In this document: positions 57,528-64,000 of the stretch, piece after piece
How the letters are laid out: each line of letters begins with the position of its first letter
Numbering within the stretch: position 1 is the stretch's first letter
Source: Allochromatium vinosum DSM 180
GTDB taxonomy: Bacteria > Pseudomonadota > Gammaproteobacteria > Chromatiales > Chromatiaceae
Assembly (NCBI RefSeq): GCF_000025485.1
Contig: NC_013851.1
Span: 783,154 to 847,153, forward strand
Length of the DNA stretch: 64,000 bases
Direction: 5' to 3'
Position numbers and translations under genes: made by a program
Notes under the pieces: model-generated
What the model saw: only the letters and a program-made list of their open reading frames with translations
What the model was told of the DNA's origin: nothing
The model's database searches: none

Positions 57528-60419
57528 TCAATCCGGACGCGGCGCGCCGAGATACGCTCTCAGCTGCGCCAGCAACTGATCGACTCCGAACGGCTTGGTG
57601 ATGTAAGCCTGGAAATCGGCCTCCAGACTGGCCTGGATCGTCTCGGGTATCGCGTTGGCACTGACGGCGATGACCGGGATGTCGCGTAAATGTGCGTGAT
57701 CGCGCATCCATCGCAGAATCTCGATGCCGCTCATCCCAGGCAGATTGATGTCCATCAGCACCAGATCGGGCCGCCTCTCGGTCAGGAGAGCCATGGCCGT
57801 TTCACCGTCGATGGCGCTCAGGAATTCGACGCCGGGCAGCCGTTCGAACAGGTGCTCCATGACCGCCAGATTCACCGGATTGTCCTCGACATAGAGCACG
57901 CATCCGTGGAGCTGTCCATCCAGGCCATCCTGGAGCGTTGTGACAGTCGGTCGGCGTGCGGTCGGTTCGGGGTGTACCGGCCTCAGCTCGAACCAAAAAC
58001 GGCTCCCCTGGCCAGGGACCGAGTCGAAATCGATGCTCCCTCCCATGACCTCGATCAGATGTTTACAGATGATCAGGCCGATCCCCGTCCCCTCGATCGC
58101 GGTCTTCTCGGCACCCAGGCGCTGGAACGGTTGAAAGATCTCTTCGCGCAGCGACTCATCGATGCCCGCGCCCGTGTCGCTGACACGAATCCGCACCCAT
58201 TCGCCTGCCGGTTCGACGTCGATCGTGACCCGACCGCCCAGGCGGTTGTATTTGATGGCGTTGGAGGTCAGATTGAGCAGCACCTGACGCAAACGGGTGC
58301 GGTCGGCGTAGACATGCAAACCGGCCTCCCCGCCGCGATCGATGCAGATCCGGCGACCGTCGGCGGCGGGACGCGACAGGGCCATGACCTCGTCGATCAG
58401 CGGGTCGAGTGGTATGGCGTCGAGGTTCAACTCGCTCTGTCCCGACTCGATGCGTGCCAGATCCAGGATATCGTTGATCAGCTCGAGCAGATGCCGGCCA
58501 CTGTCCCGGATGTGACTGACGGCGGTCTGCTGTTGGGCGGTGAGCGGGTCGAGCGCCCCCATGTCGAGCATCTGCGAAAAACCGATGATGGCGTTGAGCG
58601 GAGTGCGTAGCTCATGGCTCATGTGCGCCAGGAAGCGGCTCTTGGCCTCGCTCGCCTGCAACGCGGCATTGCGCGCCTCCTCCAGCTCGGTCAGCACGGT
58701 GTGCTGGCTGGTGATGTCGCGTGCGATCCCCAGGACGCCCAGCAGCCGTCCATCCTCGGCGCGCACGGCGGACTTCACCGTTGCCCACAGCACCCGGCGT
58801 GCGTCGCTGACGTAATCGATCCATTCCTCGCACCGGATGGGTGTGGTGCTCTCGGCGGCGCGCCGGTCGTCGGCGCGGAAGGCTTCGGCGACCTCCGGTG
58901 GAAAATAGTCGTCGTCGGATGTGCCGATGATCCTGTCGACATCCTGGCCGAGCATCTGTGCGAACTCGGGGTTGCAGGAGAGAAAGACGCCTTGCGGATC
59001 TTTCATCCAGACGGCATCCGGTATGGCGCTCAACAGACACTGGAGCAGGTAGCGTTGCTGTTCCGAGCGCTCCAGCTCTTCACTGAGCTGCCTGGACAGC
59101 TCGCGCACGTTCTGTTCGGCGCGCGTCTGGTCGGTGACATCGAGAAAGCTCCAGACACGCCCGACCACGGCGGAACCCACCCGTTGCGGATGAGAGAAGC
59201 GGGCGAACACGCGCCCATCGCGAAACAGCAGGGTGTCGCGCGAACTGGCGTCGGGATGCTCGTAGAGCTCGCGGACCTTGCGCACGAACGGCTCGGGGTC
59301 GGCGAGCTGATCGATGACATGGGTCAGGATCTGCGCGTCATCGCCGGTTTCGAGCAGCGCGTGCGGGATGCGCCACATGTCGATGACACGTTGATTGGAC
59401 GAGACCACCCGTCCAGCGAGGTCGATGACCAGGATGCCGTTGTCGGTGGCCTCCAGTGTGGCCTCGGTCAGCGAGAGCGCTTCGGCGGTGCGTTGCGAGA
59501 GCGCGCGTGTCGTGCTCGCGGTGCGGGCCAGTGCCATGGCGGGCAGCAGCACCAGCAGCAGCACGATCAGCAGCGCCAGACGCAATGTCCAGACATTGGC
59601 GGCATGCGCCGGCCAGCCGCCATGCGGTATGGCCGCGATGCGCCAGGAGCCGTGGGGGAGCGGGAGTTCGATCAGGACCGGATCCTCGTCGAAGATCCCG
59701 GCGCGCCCGAAAAAGACATCGCTGTCCGGATCGCCATCGCGGCCACGCATGGCGACTTCGAGTGTCGTCCCGGTCTCCAGCAATCCGCTGTCGCGATAGA
59801 GCTGCTCGCAATCGATGAGTGCCGAGACCAGCCCCCAAAACCGCTCCTCGGCACCCGGCCGTTCCACATGGACCGGAAACCTGGCGGCAAAGCCGCAGCC
59901 GCCCTGGACGAGCTGGATCGGTCCGTTCAGCACCGCCCGGCGGTCACGGCGTGCCTGATCGGCCGCCGACGCTTGATCGGGGCGCGAACGCAGGTCGAGA
60001 CCGAGCGCGGCCGTATTGCCTTCGAGTGGATAGATCAGACGAATGACCATGTCCGGCGCGGCGGCGACGTTGCGCAAACGGGTGCGGCCCGCGAGGATGG
60101 CCCGAGCAGCGTGCGCAAAACGCGCCGCATCCAGCTCCGGCTCGGCGGCGATCAGGGCCACCAGCCCCTGCACGAGCTGGATGTCGCCTCCCAGGTTGAT
60201 GGCCAGACGATCGCGCAGCACAGTGGCTTGAGCCGCGACCGTCTGACGCTGCAACTCCGCCGAATACCGATCGTTGAGCCGCTCGGCCAGGAGCGCCGCC
60301 AGAAACAGACCGAGGGCCAGCAGCAGGACGGCGAATCGGCCCCATCGATCCAGCGGGATCCCGCCCAGTCTGCGAACGGCCGAGGGTTGCACCCGGCCGG
60401 ACTGGGAGTCTGGGGTCAT
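57528..60419 (-). CDS. CHASE-PAS-PAS hybrid histidine kinase with receiver
   Basis: From ATG 60419 the protein has about 963 residues. One membrane segment (about 28-47) precedes a periplasmic CHASE sensor domain (about 75-260, with '[20 protein letters not shown]') and a second membrane segment ('[20 protein letters not shown]'). PAS domains follow ('[17 protein letters not shown]', '[20 protein letters not shown]'), then HisKA ('[19 protein letters not shown]'), HATPase ('[14 protein letters not shown]', '[11 protein letters not shown]') and a receiver ('[13 protein letters not shown]', 'YITKPFG'). Its start overlaps the end of the upstream signalling gene by four bases, so both are one translational unit. 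Confidence 0.92.
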   Translation of the reverse strand: MTPDSQSGRVQPSAVRRLGGIPLDRWGRFAVLLLALGLFLAALLAERLNDRYSAELQRQTVAAQATVLRDRLAINLGGDIQLVQGLVALIAAEPELDAARFAHAARAILAGRTRLRNVAAAPDMVIRLIYPLEGNTAALGLDLRSRPDQASAADQARRDRRAVLNGPIQLVQGGCGFAARFPVHVERPGAEERFWGLVSALIDCEQLYRDSGLLETGTTLEVAMRGRDGDPDSDVFFGRAGIFDEDPVLIELPLPHGSWRIAAIPHGGWPAHAANVWTLRLALLIVLLLVLLPAMALARTASTTRALSQRTAEALSLTEATLEATDNGILVIDLAGRVVSSNQRVIDMWRIPHALLETGDDAQILTHVIDQLADPEPFVRKVRELYEHPDASSRDTLLFRDGRVFARFSHPQRVGSAVVGRVWSFLDVTDQTRAEQNVRELSRQLSEELERSEQQRYLLQCLLSAIPDAVWMKDPQGVFLSCNPEFAQMLGQDVDRIIGTSDDDYFPPEVAEAFRADDRRAAESTTPIRCEEWIDYVSDARRVLWATVKSAVRAEDGRLLGVLGIARDITSQHTVLTELEEARNAALQASEAKSRFLAHMSHELRTPLNAIIGFSQMLDMGALDPLTAQQQTAVSHIRDSGRHLLELINDILDLARIESGQSELNLDAIPLDPLIDEVMALSRPAADGRRICIDRGGEAGLHVYADRTRLRQVLLNLTSNAIKYNRLGGRVTIDVEPAGEWVRIRVSDTGAGIDESLREEIFQPFQRLGAEKTAIEGTGIGLIICKHLIEVMGGSIDFDSVPGQGSRFWFELRPVHPEPTARRPTVTTLQDGLDGQLHGCVLYVEDNPVNLAVMEHLFERLPGVEFLSAIDGETAMALLTERRPDLVLMDINLPGMSGIEILRWMRDHAHLRDIPVIAVSANAIPETIQASLEADFQAYITKPFGVDQLLAQLRAYLGAPRPD

Positions 60420-63400
60420 CTCGGTGTCGTCTCGTGCAGGCGCAGCCAGTCGATCAAGTCCGCGATCGGCATCGCCCGGGCGATCAGCCAACCCTGCACC
60501 AGGTCACAGCCCAGTCCGCGCACCAGATCCAGCTCGGTCTGGGTTTCGACGCCCTCGGCCACGCTGGTGAGTCCGAGCTTGCGGGCCATGTCGAGGCTGG
60601 AGGACAGGATGGCGCGGCTCTTGGACTGCTCGGCGGCGCCCTGCACGAAACTGCGATCGATCTTCAGTTCACTGAAGGGGATGCGCTGCAACTGATCCAT
60701 CGACGAATAGCCGGTGCCGAAATCGTCGATGGACAGCTTGAAGCCTTTGAGCCGCAGCCGGGTCAGAACGTCCAGCGAGACCGACAGGTCGGACATGAGG
60801 CGGCTTTCGGTGATCTCCAGGATCAGATGTTCCGGTGCCAGACCGGCACTCATGAGACGCTGCTCGATGGTTTCCGGCAGTTCGATGTCCGTCAGCCAGT
60901 CGGCCGAGAGGTTGAAGGCGATGGGCAGCGGAAAACCCGCCGCGATCAGCATCGCGCTGGCGCTGAGCGCCTTGTCGAGGAGCCGCTGCGACAGGGGGAC
61001 GATGAGTCCATGCCGCTCGGCGGCGTCGATGAAGCGATCGGGACGAACCGGCCGGCCCTGGCGCTGCCAGCGCGCCAGAGCCTCCAGGCCGACCGCACGC
61101 AGGCTGTTGGCGCTCACCTTGGGCTGGAAATGGAGGCTGAATTCGTCGTGCTGGAGACCCTGGATGATGTCTTCGGACGAGATCTCAGGTGCCGTCGTCT
61201 GGGCCGGCGTCTGGCGTGGTCGTTCACTGGCCGTCGTCAGCAGCTTGGTCAGGATGGCGCGCGTCAGCGGTTTCCTGACCGCTCCGCGCAGATGCAGTCC
61301 CTTGGCCCGCACCAGGTTGGCGGCCGTGTAGAGCACCTGCTCATCGACACCGCTGACAATGATCAGGCTACCCGGATACGCGTCTGCGGCGAGTCGGCGC
61401 AGAAAGGCGATCCCGTCCATGCCGGGCATCTTGAGGTCGGTGATCAGCAGGTCGATGGCGCGGTTTCCCAAACGGGCGATCTCCGTCAGAGCGTCCTCGC
61501 CGTTGTCGACCGTCAGGATCTCGGGCACGCCCATGGCGGTGAGCAGCAGACCGATCTGACGGCGGGCCATGGCATCGTCGTCGACCACCAGCGCCAGCCG
61601 AGGCGGAGGCGGAGCGGGCGGCGTCTCCGGCTCAGACTCCGGCTGACGCGATGGCTGAGGCAGGCGGATATGCCGCGTGGCTGTCTCCACGTCGCCGAGA
61701 GCCTGTTCGAGTTCGGCGAGCAGAGCGGGCGCCGGCTCCAATCGGCGGCTTCGGGCAGTCTCTTCCAGCCGTTCGGCCAGACCGGCGAAACGCAGGGCAC
61801 CGACCATGCGTGCCGAAGACTTGAGCTTGTGCATCGCCTGCATCAGGCGCGTGGCCTCCTCGTCTCGGTGCAGCCCCTGGCAGGCGATGAGTTCGGCGCG
61901 CGCGGTCGCGGTGAAGAGATCGACGAGATCGCGCATCTGCCGTGGCTGGATGTCGTAACCGAACAGGTGAGTGATATAGTCCAGATTCAGGATCGAGCTG
62001 TCCGGTTCCGGCTCCGGCGCGGTAGCGAGCGGCGGCGCCACGCCGGCTGGAGACAGCCAGCGGTCGAGCCTCAGGCGCAGATCGTCGAGTCCGATCGGTT
62101 TGGTCAGGATCTCGTCCATGCCGCAGGCGCGACAGGCGTCGAGTTCCTCGGGCTGATGCGAGGCGGTGATGCCGATGATCGGGATATGACCGCCGCTGTC
62201 GGCCTCGGCGGCGCGGATGGAGCGGGTGAGTGCCAGCCCATCCATCTGGGGCATGTGACGATCGATCAGGATGAGCGCGTATCCGCCACGCTTCCAGTTG
62301 AGCAGGGCGGCGGCCCCATCGGCGGTGACATCGACCGCAAAACCCAGGGTTTCGAGCTGAATGCGCAACAGCGCCTGATTGGCCTCGTTGTCCTCGGCCA
62401 CCAGGATGCGGAGGCGCCGGGCCGGCTGTTCGTCCGCGATTCGCGGCGGAGTCTGGATCTGGGGGCGTTGCGTGGTGATCGGAGCGAGGCCGAGCCGGTT
62501 CGACAGGGTCGTCATCTGTTCGCCGATCCGGTCGACCAGCGGCCGGATGGAGTCGATCCCCGGCGACGGCGCCTGCATATGGGCACGCAAGCGATCGAGC
62601 GTGGCGTTCAGATCCTCCGACCAGACTTGCAGGAATTCATCCTTGGCCTGGTTGGTACGTTCGGCCATGTCGCGGGCCTGTTGCAGCTCCTCGATGACCA
62701 GTTGCTGGAATCCGCGCAGGCGCTTGGCCTCGATCAGACTGGCATAGGTCGTCGTGAGGGTCTGGAGGAAGTCGATCGTGGAGGCATCGTAACCGCCAGG
62801 GCGGTTGATCAGCCCGACCAGGCCGAACAGCGTTTGGTCGAATCGGATCGGCAGACCCAGAAACGTCTGAATGGGCGCCTGTCCAGGAAGCGGTTCCCCG
62901 TCGCCCGGTTCCAGGACGAGGGCGTTGCAGATCAGGGGTTCGCCCGAGTTCAGAACAGTACCGATCAGGCTGTGTGGATCCTGAGACGCCAGTCCCTGGG
63001 CGGACGGCCGGCGCGGCCCCTGTGTTCTGACCAGCGCCGGACTGCTCATGGCATGGGCCTTGAAATAGGGCGAGCCATCGGCTTCGTAGAGCACTTCGCC
63101 GATGAAGCCATCGGCGCTGTTGGTGAGGGTCAGCATGCCGTCGAGCAGCCGCGCCGAGGTGGACGCGAGATCCTGGGTGGCGATGAAATGCTGGAGTGCC
63201 TGACGCTGCAATTCGAGCAGGCGCAGCTGATGTTCACGCTGCGCCAGAAGCTGCTTGTGCTCGGTGATGTCGGTGCGGATCGAGACATAGCGCTCCGGTC
63301 GGCCCTGTTCGTCCAGGATGGGGGCGATGGTGGCCCGCACCCAGTACGGGCGTCCATTCTTGCGCCGGTTCTGGAGTTCGCCCTGCCAGATGCGACCGCC

Positions 63401-63982
63401 GCTGATCGTCGCCCACAGCTCATCGAACAGGGCCGGCGGATGGTGGCCGGATTTGATGAGACGGTGATTGCGGCCGATCAGCTCCTCGCGGCTGTAACCG
63501 CTGATCTCGATGAATTTGTCGTTGGCTTCGAGAATGGCGCCATCGGCATCGGTGACGGAGACGATGGCATGTCGGTCCAGCGCCTGTTTGATGTCGATCA
63601 GCTCGCGCCATGCTCGCCAGTGCCGCGCGTGCTCGTTGGCCTGAACCGGCCATGTCCAGTCCTGGAGGCGGGTTGGGACACGGCCCCAGTCCACCGGGTC
63701 GGGGAGTGGAGCCGATTCCAGGTGTTGGGCCAGGCTCACGGCCGCCCGCAGCACAGGCGCCAACCGTTGGGTTCCGGGTGTTTCGAGCATGAACTCGCCC
63801 AATACCTGCGTCAGCGCCTCGGCGCGTCCGAGGGTGTCGATCCGGACGGAGGCCGCCTCGCTCTCCAGGATCTGCCTGACGAGTGTGAGCAGCTGCGCTC
63901 CTGCTGGACGATCCCAGCCATCGACCAGCAAACGCTCGGCTAGAATTCGCAGTTGTTTGGCCAGTGACGCTGTGAGATGCAT
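60416..63982 (-). CDS. PAS-GAF-REC-HPt-REC-EAL signalling protein
   Basis: The 1188-residue protein has an unassigned N-terminal 115 residues and a PAS ('[20 protein letters not shown]'). Next come a GAF (about 260-425), a receiver ('[12 protein letters not shown]'), an HPt domain with the phospho-His in '[15 protein letters not shown]', a second receiver ('[13 protein letters not shown]') and an EAL domain. EAL motifs are intact: 'GLEALARW', 'EITES', '[10 protein letters not shown]', 'LKIDRSFV' and '[10 protein letters not shown]'. No kinase domains are present. It probably receives phosphate from the overlapping downstream hybrid kinase and degrades c-di-GMP. ATG 63982 lies 18 bases from the window edge, so an upstream start cannot be excluded. 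Confidence 0.92.
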   Translation of the reverse strand: MHLTASLAKQLRILAERLLVDGWDRPAGAQLLTLVRQILESEAASVRIDTLGRAEALTQVLGEFMLETPGTQRLAPVLRAAVSLAQHLESAPLPDPVDWGRVPTRLQDWTWPVQANEHARHWRAWRELIDIKQALDRHAIVSVTDADGAILEANDKFIEISGYSREELIGRNHRLIKSGHHPPALFDELWATISGGRIWQGELQNRRKNGRPYWVRATIAPILDEQGRPERYVSIRTDITEHKQLLAQREHQLRLLELQRQALQHFIATQDLASTSARLLDGMLTLTNSADGFIGEVLYEADGSPYFKAHAMSSPALVRTQGPRRPSAQGLASQDPHSLIGTVLNSGEPLICNALVLEPGDGEPLPGQAPIQTFLGLPIRFDQTLFGLVGLINRPGGYDASTIDFLQTLTTTYASLIEAKRLRGFQQLVIEELQQARDMAERTNQAKDEFLQVWSEDLNATLDRLRAHMQAPSPGIDSIRPLVDRIGEQMTTLSNRLGLAPITTQRPQIQTPPRIADEQPARRLRILVAEDNEANQALLRIQLETLGFAVDVTADGAAALLNWKRGGYALILIDRHMPQMDGLALTRSIRAAEADSGGHIPIIGITASHQPEELDACRACGMDEILTKPIGLDDLRLRLDRWLSPAGVAPPLATAPEPEPDSSILNLDYITHLFGYDIQPRQMRDLVDLFTATARAELIACQGLHRDEEATRLMQAMHKLKSSARMVGALRFAGLAERLEETARSRRLEPAPALLAELEQALGDVETATRHIRLPQPSRQPESEPETPPAPPPPRLALVVDDDAMARRQIGLLLTAMGVPEILTVDNGEDALTEIARLGNRAIDLLITDLKMPGMDGIAFLRRLAADAYPGSLIIVSGVDEQVLYTAANLVRAKGLHLRGAVRKPLTRAILTKLLTTASERPRQTPAQTTAPEISSEDIIQGLQHDEFSLHFQPKVSANSLRAVGLEALARWQRQGRPVRPDRFIDAAERHGLIVPLSQRLLDKALSASAMLIAAGFPLPIAFNLSADWLTDIELPETIEQRLMSAGLAPEHLILEITESRLMSDLSVSLDVLTRLRLKGFKLSIDDFGTGYSSMDQLQRIPFSELKIDRSFVQGAAEQSKSRAILSSSLDMARKLGLTSVAEGVETQTELDLVRGLGCDLVQGWLIARAMPIADLIDWLRLHETTPR

Positions 63983-64000
63983 TGTGTGCCGTGTCCTGAC

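Noticed and set aside
60434-63943. 1169-residue open frame antisense to the EAL-containing gene
   Set aside because: The opposite strand carries clear PAS, GAF, REC, HPt and EAL motifs; this frame has none.

Overview
The window looks like chromosomal DNA from a motile, anoxygenic phototrophic gammaproteobacterium of the purple sulfur bacteria (Chromatiaceae, probably near Allochromatium, Thermochromatium or Thiocystis). The basis is high G+C, three LH2-type antenna gene pairs with PpsR/CrtJ-type operators, a bacteriophytochrome, a class I fructose-1,6-bisphosphatase, and gammaproteobacterial versions of flg, accA, tilS, carAB, greA and aspS. The genus is inferred by resemblance and is not proven. 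I saw no rRNA, tRNA, CRISPR array, prophage or plasmid origin.

Layout. 1-6359: end of a flagellar operon, flgH (cut by the window edge), flgI, flgJ (with an apparent +1 frameshift), flgK, flgL. 6384-8561: a convergent PAS-GGDEF-EAL protein with both enzymatic motifs degenerate. 8795-12494: fructose bisphosphatase, a Crp/Fnr regulator, a di-heme cytochrome c peroxidase and a double-CDGSH iron-sulfur protein. 12563-14450: two tandem SPFH/band-7 membrane proteins, the first with its ribosome binding site inside a perfect hairpin. 14521-21997: a secreted acidic protein, a coiled-coil membrane protein, two small membrane-anchored proteins, a TonB-dependent receptor and a YfiR-like protein. 22020-25456: a possible IS200/IS605 end, a Rieske protein, a TrpD-like protein, a nitrilase-family protein lacking its catalytic cysteine, and a YdjM-like membrane protein. 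25632-30244: accA, tilS and a hybrid histidine kinase. 30284-31820: two divergent thioredoxins.

31846-42517 is a photosensory and clock-like island, all on the minus strand. In transcription order it holds a bacteriophytochrome hybrid kinase, pucB1A1, a truncated IS630-like transposase, pucB2A2B3A3, kaiC, two kaiB genes, a hybrid histidine kinase ending in a second His-bearing DHp-like module, and a FixJ-type regulator. Two promoter regions, before pucB1 and pucB2, each carry two TGT-N12-ACA palindromes exactly 8 bp apart with the -35 hexamer inside the proximal palindrome. No kaiA is present.

42687-47771 is carA, carB, greA. 47791-50853 is a minus-strand cassette of a membrane-anchored ParA-like protein with no P-loop lysine, a SPOR protein and a MinD/FlhG-like ATPase. 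Then come an SDR oxidoreductase, an FmdB zinc ribbon, a DUF72 protein, aspS, nudB and an ABC exporter. 57528-63982 holds two overlapping signalling genes: a CHASE-PAS hybrid kinase, and a large PAS-GAF-REC-HPt-REC-EAL protein with no kinase domain that probably links a phosphorelay to c-di-GMP breakdown.

The strongest candidates for something new are the light/clock/antenna island, the pseudo-ParA/SPOR/MinD cassette, the SD-masking hairpin before the SPFH pair, and the cluster of proteins that have lost catalytic residues.
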